From Halobaculum sp. XH14 (GTDB lineage Archaea; Halobacteriota; Halobacteria; Halobacteriales; Haloferacaceae): a stretch of DNA of 64,000 bases. The stretch is taken from contig NZ_CP134949.1 in NCBI RefSeq assembly GCF_032116555.1, positions 868,001 through 932,000 on the forward strand, written 5' to 3'. Position numbers and translations under genes: made by a program. This document shows, in pieces, positions 25,297 through 34,679 of the stretch (its first letter is position 1; every line of letters begins with the position of its first letter). Below the pieces are notes generated by a model that searched no databases, had not been told where the DNA came from, and saw nothing but the letters and a program-made list of their open reading frames with translations.

Positions 25297-27009
25297 TTAC
25301 TTGTCGACGTAGGTGAACGCTCCCGTCGGCGAGTAGACGCCGTTGAACTCCCCGCTGTCGATCGGATACGTCTGCCAGCCCTTCACCACGTCGGACCGGA
25401 ACGCGTCCATCGACTTCCCGTACCGGATGTACGTCATCGGCGCTTCCTCACACACCAGCTCCATCAGGTCCTGGTAGATGGTGGCGCGCTCGTCGAGGTC
25501 GTACGTCTGGAGCCCCTGCTCGATGAGCGAGTTCGCCTCCTCCGACTCGTAGTGGGCGAGGTTACAGCAGGCCGGCGTGAACTGGTCGGTGTGGAACAGG
25601 TTGTGGACGTACGCGTCCGCGTCCCAGCCCGCGGACCAGCCGAGCGCCATCAGGTGGTTCTGGTCGGCCGAGTCCTCCGCGAGCACGATGCCGGTGAACG
25701 TGTTCCACTCGTACTGCTCGAGCGACACCTCGAAGAAGTCCGTGCTGTTCAGGCTCTCCTGGATCAGCTGACACCAGCGAACCCGCTGGGGGTTCTGGTT
25801 GGTGATCATCGTCGTCTGGAACGGCGTCTCGACGCCGGCCTCGTTGAGCCCCTCCTCGAGGAGCGTGGCAGCCTGTTCGGTGTCGTAGCCCAGGTACTCC
25901 TCGCCCATCCGCTGGTTGAACTCGGTCGAGGTGAACTGGGCGGCCAGCGGCGAGATCGGCGAGTACGCCGGGCTCCCGATGCCGTTGTACACGGATTCGA
26001 CGATCGCCTCGCGCGGCACCAGTCGGGAGACGCCCCGGCGGACCTTCGCGTTGTCCCACGGGGAGACGTTCGTCGGGAACGCCAGAAAGTCGAACCCGCC
26101 CTGGGTCCGCTCGGTGACGGTGAAGTCCTCGTTGTCCTGCAGGTCCGAGTAGCTCTCGGCGGGCACGTTGTTGATCAGGTCCACGTCGCCGGCCTGCAGC
26201 GCGGCCAGCTGTGCCGACTGCTCGGTGATGACGCGGAACGTGACCGTCTCGATCGGCGGCTGCTCGGGCATCGAGTCGCTCCCGGTGAACCAGTAGTCGT
26301 CGTTCCGCGAGATGCGGAACAGCTCGTCGGGCTGGTGCTCCTCGAACACGTACGGGCCCGTCCCGATCGGGTCCTCGGTCAGGTCGAGATCGCCGTTCGC
26401 GACCGCCTCCGGCGTGATCGGCACGCCCGCCATCGCGAACTTGAGGGGGGCGTACTGGGCGGACAGCTCGACGTCCAGCGTGTAGTCGTCCTGGATCGTG
26501 GAACTGCTGTACCAGTTGTACACGTCGGCCTCGCGGGAGGTGCCCTCGTAGCGCTCGAACGTCGCCTTCACGTCGGCGGCGGTGAGCTCGGAGCCGTCGT
26601 GGAACGTGATGCCCTCACGGAGCGTGATCTGCCACATGAGATCGCCCTCGAGCTGCTCGACGGATTCGGCGAGCACCGGCTGTGGTGCCCCGCTGAAGTC
26701 CACCGCGACGAGCGGCTCGTAGACGAGCCCGAACGCCTTGCTCGAGGTGGTGTCGTTGGCGGCCGTCGGGTCGAAGTTCTTGACGTCGGCCCCGAACGTC
26801 GCGATGAGCTCCCCGCCCATCTGCACCGCGTCGGGGTCGGCCGGCGTGGGCGTCTCGTCCTCGGGAGTCGGCGTGGACTCGCCCGGCGTGTCCGTGCCGT
26901 CCCCGCCGCCGGCACAGCCGGCGAGCCCCGCTACGCCGCCCACGCCCAGCGACTGGACGAGCCGACGCCTGTTGATGTCGAAACGCTCTCGGGTGTCATC
27001 CTGAGGCAT
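25297..27009 (-). CDS. peptide ABC transporter substrate-binding lipoprotein (SBP family 5)
   Basis: A 570-aa extracellular binding protein of the DppA/OppA family. The signal has a twin-arginine start (INRRRLVQSLGVGG) and a lipobox LAGCAGG, so it is exported folded by Tat and anchored by lipid, as is usual in haloarchaea. A Thr/Pro/acidic linker follows (TPGESTPTPEDETPTPA). WQITLREGITFHDGSELTAADVKATFERY is the family-5 signature. The ATG at 27007-27009 is preferred over 27024 because the TATA box CTTTTACG lies at about -27. Direct repeats farther upstream may be the control site of this operon. Confidence 0.94.
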   Translation of the reverse strand: MPQDDTRERFDINRRRLVQSLGVGGVAGLAGCAGGGDGTDTPGESTPTPEDETPTPADPDAVQMGGELIATFGADVKNFDPTAANDTTSSKAFGLVYEPLVAVDFSGAPQPVLAESVEQLEGDLMWQITLREGITFHDGSELTAADVKATFERYEGTSREADVYNWYSSSTIQDDYTLDVELSAQYAPLKFAMAGVPITPEAVANGDLDLTEDPIGTGPYVFEEHQPDELFRISRNDDYWFTGSDSMPEQPPIETVTFRVITEQSAQLAALQAGDVDLINNVPAESYSDLQDNEDFTVTERTQGGFDFLAFPTNVSPWDNAKVRRGVSRLVPREAIVESVYNGIGSPAYSPISPLAAQFTSTEFNQRMGEEYLGYDTEQAATLLEEGLNEAGVETPFQTTMITNQNPQRVRWCQLIQESLNSTDFFEVSLEQYEWNTFTGIVLAEDSADQNHLMALGWSAGWDADAYVHNLFHTDQFTPACCNLAHYESEEANSLIEQGLQTYDLDERATIYQDLMELVCEEAPMTYIRYGKSMDAFRSDVVKGWQTYPIDSGEFNGVYSPTGAFTYVDK

Positions 27010-27032
27010 ACCAACAAGCCACACCTCATATC

Positions 27033-27102
27033 GTAAAAGCCTTTTGAATCCATCAATCCGTCGAAATTCGGAGGATAAGAGCCCATAGGGGCCGAAATTC
27101 GG
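27033..27102 (-). promoter_or_regulatory. dppA promoter with two CGAAATTCGG direct repeats
   Basis: The TATA-like CTTTTACG (27033-27040, minus strand) lies 24-31 bases before the ATG. The ten-base word CGAAATTCGG occurs twice, at 27062-27071 and 27093-27102, with a 31-base period, about three helical turns. The words contain near-palindromic CGAAATTCG. The placement just upstream of the TATA region fits an activator or repressor binding as two dimers. It lies in an A+T-rich gap with no gene. Confidence 0.5.
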
Positions 27103-27137
27103 GGATTATCTATTTGGTGAAATGGCCGTTTTAGTTA

Positions 27138-27743
27138 TTAAGCGTTGCCGCCATCGAGCAGCGCTCGCGTCCGTTCGTTGAGTTCGGTGAGGGCAGTTTT
27201 CGCCGGGTCCGGGAGGTCCGACTGCGGCTCGGCGAGGCCGGGCTGGCCGTCGGGGTCGGGCGACCCGACGACGACGCTGCCGACCTGGCCGGTCGCCTCG
27301 CTGAGCCCGAAGTAGTCGTAGACGCCCGCCAGTTCGAACGTGTACTCGAACGTCCCGCTCCGCTGCATGGCGTCGCTCGACCACGACTCGGCCGCCTCCG
27401 GGATGCGAAGCGGCGCGTCGTTGTCCGGGTGGTACGCCAGCGTCTGCTGGCGACACTGCGAGGTGACGCCGAAGGAGACGGTCGTGCCGGGCTCGACCCG
27501 GATCAGCGCGGGGACGAACTGGTACTCCCCGGAGGCGTCACAGCCCATCCCGACGGAGTCCGTCCGCGGCACGGCGGGTTCGGTGGTCGCCGGCGGGGCG
27601 TCGGTACCGTCCCCGGCTGGCGAGGTCGTCCCGTCGGCGTCGACCGACGACGTTCCCGCACAGCCCGCGATCGCCGTCGCTCCCGCGAGGCCGGCGGCTC
27701 CGATCGCCCGGAGGGCTCCGCGTCGCGTCCGTTGGCCGGTCAT
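27138..27743 (-). CDS. cupredoxin-like lipoprotein lacking the usual copper ligands
   Basis: A 201-aa exported protein. The signal is RTRRGALRAIGAAGLAG with lipobox IAGCAG (Tat lipoprotein), then a Ser/Thr/Pro linker and a plastocyanin-like domain: EYQFVPALIRVEPGTTVSFGV, FEYTFELAGVYDYFGLSEATGQVGSVVVG. In halocyanins the last block reads roughly Y-x-C-x-P-H-E-x-x-x-M, giving Cys, His and Met ligands. Here these positions are Gly/Leu, Glu and Gln, so a type 1 copper site looks absent. The last 45 residues are a helical tail (KTALTELNERTRALLDGG). It follows ggt on the same strand after 62 bases. A redox role is doubtful; binding or structural function is possible. Confidence 0.75.
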   Translation of the reverse strand: MTGQRTRRGALRAIGAAGLAGATAIAGCAGTSSVDADGTTSPAGDGTDAPPATTEPAVPRTDSVGMGCDASGEYQFVPALIRVEPGTTVSFGVTSQCRQQTLAYHPDNDAPLRIPEAAESWSSDAMQRSGTFEYTFELAGVYDYFGLSEATGQVGSVVVGSPDPDGQPGLAEPQSDLPDPAKTALTELNERTRALLDGGNA

Positions 27744-27805
27744 ACCCGGCGTTGGGAGGGGACGCCCATAAACGCAAGCACCGCGGCGTCCCGCCGCCGG
27801 CCGAC

Positions 27806-29443
27806 TCAGTAGCCCTGCGCGTTCCCGTCCTTCCGGGGCTCGGTCGCCGCCGAGAGCGTCCCGTCCTCGTTGCGAACGATCTGTGCGCCGCCGAACAGCC
27901 CCGCCGGCAGCGTCGCCACGTCGTGGCCCTTCCGGGCGAGTTTCGCGGCGACGTGGGAGTCGAAGTGCGGCTCCAGCGCGAGCGTGTCGTCCTCGCGGTA
28001 GCGCCAGCGCGGCCGGTCGAGCGCCGCCTGGAGCGGCAGGTCGTAGTCGACGAGGTTGGAGACGACCTGGAGGTGGCCCTGGGGCTGCATGTAGCCGCCC
28101 ATGACGCCGAACGCGGCCCAGTCGTCCGTCGCGTCGTCGTCGGGCGCGAAGTCCGCCAGCGCCGGGATCAGTGTGTGGAACGGACGCTTTCCGGGTTCCA
28201 GCGAGTTCGGGTGGTCGGGGTCGAGCGAGAAGGAGGCGCCGCGGTTCTGGAGCGCGATGCCCGTGTCGCCCGCGACCAGCCCGGAGCCGAAGCCGGCGAA
28301 GCGGGAGTTGATGTAGGAGACGACGTTCCCTTCGTCGTCGGCGACACACAGCAGCACGGTGTCGGCGTCCTCCGCGTTCGCGTCGGGGACGCCGAAGCTC
28401 ACGTCCCGGTTGGCACGTTCGCCGACCTCGCTCGCGCGCCTTTTCGCCCACTCCTTCGAGGCGAGGGGCGGGTGGTCCTCGAACTCGGGGTCGGTGATGT
28501 AGCGGTGGCCGTCGCGGAACGCGAGCTTCAGCGCCTCCGAGAAGTAGTGGACCCGCTCGGGCGAGTCGACGTCGTGCTCGCCCGCGCCGAGTGCCTCGGC
28601 GACGTTGAGCGCCTCCAGCGCGATGAGCCCCTGGTTGTTCGGCGGGAGTTCGAACACCTCGACGCCGTTGTACGTCGTCGACACGGGGTCGAGAAACTCC
28701 GGCTCGAAGTCTGCGAGGTCCTCGGTCGTCATGAACCCGCCGCCGGCCTGCACTTCCTCGGCGATCGCCTCGGCGACGTCGCCCTCGTACACGACGTCCG
28801 CGCCCTCGGCCGCGATCCGCTCCATCGTCGCCCCGAGCTTCGGGAGCGTGACGGTCCGGCCGGTCGCGGGGGCCTCGCCGTCGAACAGGAACGCTTCGCG
28901 TGCGTGGGACGATTCGAATAGCTCCTCGCCGTGCTGCCACTGGGCGGCGACGACCTCCGAGACCGGGTAGCCCTCCGTGGCGTACCGGATCGCCGGCCGA
29001 AGCAGTTCCGCCAGCGACTTCTCGCCGAACGTCTCGACGGTCGTCTCCCAGCCGCGGGCGGTTCCGGGCACCGTCACCGCGTGCGCGCCCGTCGCGGGCA
29101 TCTCGGCGTCCGCGGGGTCGACGTCCTCCCCCTCGGCGACCGCCTCGCGGACGTTCTCGATGGTGGCGTCGGCCGGCGCCGGGCCGCACGAGCGCATCGC
29201 GCCCACCTCGCCGTCGGCCGTGCGGTAGAGGGCGAACACGTCGCCCCCGAGGCCGGTCGAGGTGGGTTCGACGACGTTCAGCGCGGCCGCGGTTGCGACG
29301 GCGGCGTCGAAAGCGTTGCCGCCGTCTTCGAGCACGGAGATGCCCGCCTGCGACGCGAGCGGCTGGCTGGTGGCGACGACGCCCCGCTGGCCGTAGACCG
29401 TCGAGCGGCGCGAGGCGAAGCGGTCGAGGTCGGGTTCGCTCAT
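27806..29443 (-). CDS. ggt: gamma-glutamyltransferase family protein
   Basis: A 545-aa N-terminal-nucleophile hydrolase that would cleave gamma-glutamyl bonds. The N-terminal part has GGNAFDAAVATAAALNVVEPTSTGLGGDVFALYR, the family signature. The autocleavage Thr is Thr362 in DADTVLLCVADDEGNVVSY; then FGSGLVAGDTGIALQNRGASF and GKRPFHTLIPAL form the small-subunit core. There is no signal peptide, so it acts inside the cell or stays unexported. In organisms using gamma-glutamylcysteine as main thiol, as haloarchaea do, it could take part in thiol turnover. It is divergent from the transducer gene. Confidence 0.92.
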   Translation of the reverse strand: MSEPDLDRFASRRSTVYGQRGVVATSQPLASQAGISVLEDGGNAFDAAVATAAALNVVEPTSTGLGGDVFALYRTADGEVGAMRSCGPAPADATIENVREAVAEGEDVDPADAEMPATGAHAVTVPGTARGWETTVETFGEKSLAELLRPAIRYATEGYPVSEVVAAQWQHGEELFESSHAREAFLFDGEAPATGRTVTLPKLGATMERIAAEGADVVYEGDVAEAIAEEVQAGGGFMTTEDLADFEPEFLDPVSTTYNGVEVFELPPNNQGLIALEALNVAEALGAGEHDVDSPERVHYFSEALKLAFRDGHRYITDPEFEDHPPLASKEWAKRRASEVGERANRDVSFGVPDANAEDADTVLLCVADDEGNVVSYINSRFAGFGSGLVAGDTGIALQNRGASFSLDPDHPNSLEPGKRPFHTLIPALADFAPDDDATDDWAAFGVMGGYMQPQGHLQVVSNLVDYDLPLQAALDRPRWRYREDDTLALEPHFDSHVAAKLARKGHDVATLPAGLFGGAQIVRNEDGTLSAATEPRKDGNAQGY

Positions 29444-29681
29444 GGTCGGAGATGGGGCGCGCGGTAAAAGTCACCACCGGCTCCGGCCGAATGGCCCCGT
29501 TCCCGGCGCGTGTCGACCGAGTCGTGCCGGAGTCTCAACATCGAGAATTTGTCCGGAAACATGAAACGGCCAACCGGGCCACCGTTCGGTAGTCGCAGTT
29601 CCGCCGGTCGAAACGCGGGCCGGCGGGCGCGCGGACTCACATGACGAGCAACACACGACCCGCACGACCGAGGAAGAGCCG

Positions 29682-32063
29682 ATGAACGTCGACCCGCGCC
29701 GGAGCTACACCGCGAAGGTAGTCGTCGGCGTCGCGGCCGTGCTCCTGGTCGGTGGGCTGGTCGGCGCGGCCGTCTACGTGGACGTGACCGGGCAGGTTCG
29801 CACCGAACAGCGCGACGGGCTCGACGGGCAGGCGAGCATGCAGGGGAGCGTCCTCGACACGGTCCTGCACGACGCGAAGCGGTCGGCCGAGGCGACCGCC
29901 AGCGAGGTCGGCCGCGTCTCGACCGCGACGACCGACCAGGAGGCCCGCCAGTGGGAGCTTCAGGCGGTGCTCCGCGACCGTTCGCTCGGCTCCGATCGCG
30001 TCATCGCCGTCCACTACGCCAAGTACGGCGGCGAGATCGAGGCGAGTTCCGACAGCGACCTCGCCGGGGCGACGCTCGACGAGATCGGGCTGGCACCGCC
30101 CCCGAACGCGACCGAGATCGTCGACTACGTCGAGCGCGACGGCCACCGCTCGTGGGTGCTGTACACCCGCGTGAACACCGGCGGAACCGTGGTGACCGAG
30201 CTGAACGTTACGGCCATCTCGACCCAGTTAGAGACGATGGTGCCCGGCTCCCGCACGCGACTCGTCACCGGCAACGGCACCGTCACCCTGGACACTGAAT
30301 CGCCCGACGCGGTCGGGACCCAGCACGTCGCGGGGAGCGGCGTCCAGTCGCCGGCCGTCGTCGCGGCGCTGAACGACACGAACGGAACGCGGACCGTCGC
30401 GGGCGGGGAGTCGGGCTCGGGCGACGACGCCGTCGTCGCCTACCGGGCGATGGGCGAATCCGACTGGGCGGTCGTCTCCAGCGCGCCGCCCTCCACGCTG
30501 TTCGGGCTCGCCGACGCGGTCGGCGTCCGCATCATCGGGCTGCTCGTCGTCGTCGGGCTGCTGCTGTTCGGGTTCGGGTTCGTCGTCGAGCGTCCGACCG
30601 TCCTCGCGCTCCGGGACCTGACCGACACCGCGCGCGATCTGGAGGCGGGCGAACTCGACCGGGAGATAGAGAGCGACCGCGAGGACGAGCTCGGGGAGCT
30701 CTACGCCGGCTTCGACGCGATGCGCGTCGGGCTCCGGGAGCGCATCGACGAGGCGGAGGCGGCGGAGGCCGAGGCGCTCGGCGCCAAGCAGGAGGCCGAA
30801 CACCTCAGCTCACACCTGGAGGAGAAGACCGCCCACTACGGCTCGGTCATCGAGCGCGTCGGCGACGGAGACCTCACCGCGCGCGTGGACCCCGAGAGCG
30901 ACGCGGCGGCGATCAGGCGGCTCGGCAGGGAGCTGAACGACGTGCTCGACGAGCTCGCCGGGACCGTCGCGGAGGTGCAGTCGTTCGCCGACGCCGTCCG
31001 GGACGCCAGCGGCGACCTCGCGCAAAGCGCCACGGAGGTCGGGCAGGTGAGCGGACAGGTCGCCACGTCGATGACTGACGTCAGCGCGGAGACGGAGGAG
31101 CAGCGCGAGCGGCTGAGCGAGGCGGCCGACGAGATGAACACCGTCTCGGCGACCGTCGAGGAGGTCGCCTCCACCGCCGGCGGGGTCGCCTCCACCGCCG
31201 AGGAGACCGCCGAGGAGGCCCGCGAGGGGAGAGTCGCCGCCGAGGAGGCCGTCGACGCCGTCGCGGACGTGGAAGACCGGACCGAGTCCGCGGTCGGCGA
31301 GGTGGAGACGCTCGTCGAGCGGATGGAGGAGATCAGCGAGGTCATCGAGCGCGTCTCGACCATCGCGGACAGGACGAACCTGATCGCGCTCAACGCGAAC
31401 ATCGAGGCGGCCCGCGCCGAGGCCGGCAGCGAGGGCTTCGCGGTCGTCGCCGATGAGGTGAAGTCGCTCGCCACGGAAGCCCAGACGCACGCCGAGGAGG
31501 TCGAGACGCAGCTCACCGCGATCCGCGAACAGACCGAGACGACCGCCCGCGACATGCGGGACGCCCGGGCACGACTCGGGGACGGCTCGGAGACGGTCGA
31601 CACCGCCACGGACTCGCTCCGCTCGGTCGCCGACCTGGTTGAGGAGGCGAACGACGGGATGCAGGAGATCAACGGCGCGACCGACGACCAGGCCGCGAGC
31701 GCCGAGGAGGTCGCGGCGATGATGGACGACGTGCGCGAGACCGCCCGCGAGACGGCGAGCGAGGCCGACGGCGTGGCCGCCGCGGCCGAAGAGCAGACCA
31801 CCTCCATCGAGGAGGTCGTCGGCGTCGCGGACGACCTGGCCGAGCGCGCGCTCGAACTCGACGAGGCACTCTCGCAGTTCGAGACCGACCGCGAGGACGC
31901 GACGGTCGCGTCAGGGGCGACGTTCGATGCTGGTTCGGACGGCGCCCGCCCGACTCCCGACGACGGCGAAGGGATGGAGTGGGTCGGCGACGGCCCGGCC
32001 GACGACGCGGACGGGACCCCGATCCGCGGCGACGCGGCCGCCACCGACGGCGGGAGCGAGTAG
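29682..32063 (+). CDS. methyl-accepting transducer (Htr), sensory chemoreceptor
   Basis: A 793-aa receptor. TM1 is at about residues 10-32, an extracellular Cache-like sensor at 35-278, TM2 at 280-302, then HAMP (about 306-355, LRDLTDTARDLEAGELDREI) and a second HAMP-like segment (390-440). The signalling coiled coil covers about 450-740 with the highly conserved tip VIERVSTIADRTNLIALNANIEAARAEAGSEGFAVVADEV, where CheA and CheW bind. A loose acidic tail of about 50 residues closes the protein. The ligand is unknown. No che genes are adjacent. A 14-residue frame (29641-29685) overlaps the start by ATGA. Confidence 0.95.
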   Translation: MNVDPRRSYTAKVVVGVAAVLLVGGLVGAAVYVDVTGQVRTEQRDGLDGQASMQGSVLDTVLHDAKRSAEATASEVGRVSTATTDQEARQWELQAVLRDRSLGSDRVIAVHYAKYGGEIEASSDSDLAGATLDEIGLAPPPNATEIVDYVERDGHRSWVLYTRVNTGGTVVTELNVTAISTQLETMVPGSRTRLVTGNGTVTLDTESPDAVGTQHVAGSGVQSPAVVAALNDTNGTRTVAGGESGSGDDAVVAYRAMGESDWAVVSSAPPSTLFGLADAVGVRIIGLLVVVGLLLFGFGFVVERPTVLALRDLTDTARDLEAGELDREIESDREDELGELYAGFDAMRVGLRERIDEAEAAEAEALGAKQEAEHLSSHLEEKTAHYGSVIERVGDGDLTARVDPESDAAAIRRLGRELNDVLDELAGTVAEVQSFADAVRDASGDLAQSATEVGQVSGQVATSMTDVSAETEEQRERLSEAADEMNTVSATVEEVASTAGGVASTAEETAEEAREGRVAAEEAVDAVADVEDRTESAVGEVETLVERMEEISEVIERVSTIADRTNLIALNANIEAARAEAGSEGFAVVADEVKSLATEAQTHAEEVETQLTAIREQTETTARDMRDARARLGDGSETVDTATDSLRSVADLVEEANDGMQEINGATDDQAASAEEVAAMMDDVRETARETASEADGVAAAAEEQTTSIEEVVGVADDLAERALELDEALSQFETDREDATVASGATFDAGSDGARPTPDDGEGMEWVGDGPADDADGTPIRGDAAATDGGSE

Positions 32064-32172
32064 GGAGCCGGCCGGCCCCGACGCGGCCTGATACCCTCGA
32101 ACGAGTCCGTATCCGTCACTGATCGCACGGAGACGAACCGCCGGCGGCGACGCAGGCCCGGAACGGCCACGG

Positions 32173-32200
32173 GTGGGACTGAAAGGGGCCGCGGCTGTCG
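32173..32200 (+). repeat. single copy of the GGGACTGAAAGGGG core motif
   Basis: In the 231-base gap between the transducer and the peptidase gene, a 28-base match to the repeat core, GGGACTGAAAGGGGCCGC followed by GGCTGTCG, is found without the flanking hairpin modules. The same string occurs at 37454-37481. It shows that the core can exist on its own. Confidence 0.6.
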
Positions 32201-32294
32201 TGGTCGTGCTGTTGCTGTCGGCGGTGGCCCGGAGGAGTTACCATACCAGCAGATCGCCGGCCGCGACTCGAGCGGCTCGAGCGGCGCAACCGAC

Positions 32295-33638
32295 CTAGTC
32301 CAGGTCGTCGTACGGCCAGCGCCCGCCCATCTTCAGTTCCTGCACGTAGCCGTCGTCGATGGCCTCGGCCATCTCCGAGCGGGTCCGGTGTGGCGTCTCC
32401 GCGTCGTCGCTGGCGAGGCGGGCGACCGCCTCGGCGACGAGGACGGCCACGTCCGGGAGGTCACGCGGGTCGAGTTTGTCGAGCGTGTCGGCGTGGGTGT
32501 GGCCCCAGCCGCGGCCCGACGACTCCGAGACGGTCGAGGTCATCACCGCCGGGACGCCCTCCTGGACGAACGCCCACTGGTCGCCGTGCGGGGAGACCGT
32601 GTCGTCGGTCACCAGCGGCGCGTTCAGGTCGTCGGTCACGTCGGCGAACACCGACTCCACCGAGTCGAAGCCGTTCGAGCCGACCCTGAGCGACCGGCTG
32701 GAGCCCGCGCCGTCGAGGTTCACGACGCACTTCACCGAGTCGAGGTCGAGCGTCTCCGCGGCGTGGTAGGCGCCCCAGAGGCCGATCTCCTCCGAGCCGA
32801 ACGTGATGCAGCGGACCCGCGTGTCGAGGTCGACGTCGGCCAGCAGGCGGCCGACCTCGGCGACGAGCGCCGAGCCCGCGCCGTTGTCGTTCGCGCCGTC
32901 GCTGATGTCGTGGGCGTCGACGTGGGCCGTGAGGAGGACCGCCTCCTCGGTGTCGGGACCAACGTCGGCGACGACGTTCCGCGAGGACGTCGGTTCGTTC
33001 CGGCAGTCGACGGACACCGTGACCTCACAGCCCTCCTCGGCGTAGCGGGCGAGTCGTGCCCCGACTTCGCGGGAGACGCCCAGCGCGGGGATCGGGCCGG
33101 GTCGCTGGTGGTAGCCGACCTCCCCCGTCGGCGGCACCGACCCCTCGACGTGGTTGCGGAACAGGAACGCGACCGCGCCGTGGTCGGCCGCGTTGACGTA
33201 CTTCTCCATGCGGTGGATCCAGCGGTCGGCCTCCTCGGGCGTGTTCGAGGAGGCCAGCGCGACCGCGCCGTCGAGGTCGTCCGCGCGCGCCTCGAACTCC
33301 TCGTAGGTGCCGTCGCCCACGTCGACCACCGTGCCGGTCGCCTCGCCGGCCGGACAGCCCGGGAGCGCGAGCACGTCCTGCTGGCCCGCGTGGACGCGCT
33401 CGCTCGGCTCGTGAATCTCGAGCACGGAGTCGCCGCGCCACCACCCGGGGATCTCGAACTCCTCGACGTGTGGGTCGCACAGCCCCGCGTCCGCGAACGC
33501 GTCGCGGACGACCATCGCGCCGTTTCGTTCGCCCTCCTGTCCGGCCATCCGGTTGCCGACGTCCACGAGGTCGGTGAGCGTGTCCCACGCGAACCCGCTC
33601 GTCCGTGCGTCGCCGACGACGGCGTCGGGAAGGTGCAT
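32295..33638 (-). CDS. M28-family zinc metallopeptidase with PA domain
   Basis: A 447-aa aminopeptidase-like protein. Zinc ligands of the M28 family are all visible: His in LTAHVDAHD, bridging Asp in DGANDNGAG, general-base Glu pair in FGSEEIGLWG, Asp in VVNLDGAGSS and the last His in GHTHADTLD. A protease-associated (PA) domain fills about residues 95-205. There is no signal peptide, so it is probably cytoplasmic. The ATG at 33636-33638 starts MHLPDAVVGDARTSGFAW; upstream sequence is promoter-like. Likely releases N-terminal residues from peptides. Confidence 0.92.
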   Translation of the reverse strand: MHLPDAVVGDARTSGFAWDTLTDLVDVGNRMAGQEGERNGAMVVRDAFADAGLCDPHVEEFEIPGWWRGDSVLEIHEPSERVHAGQQDVLALPGCPAGEATGTVVDVGDGTYEEFEARADDLDGAVALASSNTPEEADRWIHRMEKYVNAADHGAVAFLFRNHVEGSVPPTGEVGYHQRPGPIPALGVSREVGARLARYAEEGCEVTVSVDCRNEPTSSRNVVADVGPDTEEAVLLTAHVDAHDISDGANDNGAGSALVAEVGRLLADVDLDTRVRCITFGSEEIGLWGAYHAAETLDLDSVKCVVNLDGAGSSRSLRVGSNGFDSVESVFADVTDDLNAPLVTDDTVSPHGDQWAFVQEGVPAVMTSTVSESSGRGWGHTHADTLDKLDPRDLPDVAVLVAEAVARLASDDAETPHRTRSEMAEAIDDGYVQELKMGGRWPYDDLD

Positions 33639-33831
33639 GTCGGAACGTTCCCGCACAGTCACAAGAGCGTCCGGGTCGCGGTTGTTCCCACGAGCCGGAC
33701 GGGACCGCCGGATCACCGCGCCCTCGATGGGTCACGCCGGCGTACGGTCACCCTGCGAGCGGCGTGGACCGTGCGACACCGGCCCACACAGTCGTCAGCT
33801 TCATGGTCCATGCTACCGATTCACGCAATAG

Positions 33832-34101
33832 ATGCCGGAGCCCAGTACGCTTACCGACACGGACAGGCGCGTCCTCGCCTACCTCCGGGAGTCGGGCGCG
33901 GACTACCCGGCGCTCGTCGCCGGCAACACGGGTGCACACATTCCCCTCGTCGAGCGCCGCATCGCGGTGCTGGAGGACCTGGGCCTGCTGGAGGCCGTCA
34001 CGGACGAGTCGGTCTACCGCATCACGCCCGCGGGCGAGGCCGCCCTCGACGGCCCGGACGCCGAACGGCGCAACGGCCACTCGACCGCCGACGTGGAGTG
34101 A
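33832..34101 (+). CDS. small winged-helix DNA-binding protein (PhiH1 repressor-like)
   Basis: An 89-aa single winged helix-turn-helix: DTDRRVLAYLRESGADYPALVAGNTGAHIPLVERRIAVLEDLGLLEAVTDESVYRITPAGEAAL. The pattern matches small haloarchaeal regulators related to the phage PhiH1 repressor/DUF2250 group. The C-terminus is a short charged tail. It stands alone between a divergent peptidase gene and a convergent CBS gene. Its target is unknown. Confidence 0.82.
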   Translation: MPEPSTLTDTDRRVLAYLRESGADYPALVAGNTGAHIPLVERRIAVLEDLGLLEAVTDESVYRITPAGEAALDGPDAERRNGHSTADVE

Positions 34102-34117
34102 GCGGCGTCCCGGCCGG

Positions 34118-34546
34118 TCACTCCCCGGGCTCCCAGTCACCGCGGCCGGACTCGATCTCGTGGGCTTCACGGAGGAGCGCGGGCTGGTTGTGCGCGAGGT
34201 CGGTGGTCGTGACGACCCCGACCGCGTCGAGGCCCTCGGTCACGACGAGCTTCTTCACGCCGTCGTCCCGCATCAGTTCGACCGCCCGCCGCGTCGTCGC
34301 GGTCGGGGGGACCGTCACCAGCCCCTCGGTCGCGGCCGCCGCGGCCGGAACCGCGGCGAGCGAGCGCTCGGCCCGATACGCGCCGCGGAGCGCGTCCGTC
34401 TCGGTGAGGATTCCCGCCGGATCGCCGTCCCGCGTGAGCAGGACGCTGCCGACGCGCTCGCGGAGCATCCGTTCGACCGCCTCGCGGAGCGTCGCGTCCG
34501 CGGCGACGGTCACCGGCTCGGGGGACATCACCTCGCGCACGAGCAT
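34118..34546 (-). CDS. protein with two CBS domains
   Basis: A 142-aa tandem CBS protein. The first motif is MLVREVMSPEPVTVAADATLREAVERMLRERVGSVLLT and the second TVPPTATTRRAVELMRDDGVKKLVVTEGLDAVGVVTTTDLA. Such pairs form a Bateman module that binds adenosine nucleotides and acts as an energy-sensing regulator, but the protein it controls cannot be read from the context. It ends 16 bases from the winged-helix gene. Confidence 0.9.
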   Translation of the reverse strand: MLVREVMSPEPVTVAADATLREAVERMLRERVGSVLLTRDGDPAGILTETDALRGAYRAERSLAAVPAAAAATEGLVTVPPTATTRRAVELMRDDGVKKLVVTEGLDAVGVVTTTDLAHNQPALLREAHEIESGRGDWEPGE

Positions 34547-34679
34547 AGTTACGAGTCGGCGGCGTCGGCACTTGTAGCGTGGGGGTCACTCGACCCGGGT
34601 CGATCGGCGACGGGACCCGTGACCGCGCTCCACGCGGCAGGGGTTGCGGGTCGGCGGCGCCCGCCGGCAGCCGCCGCCC

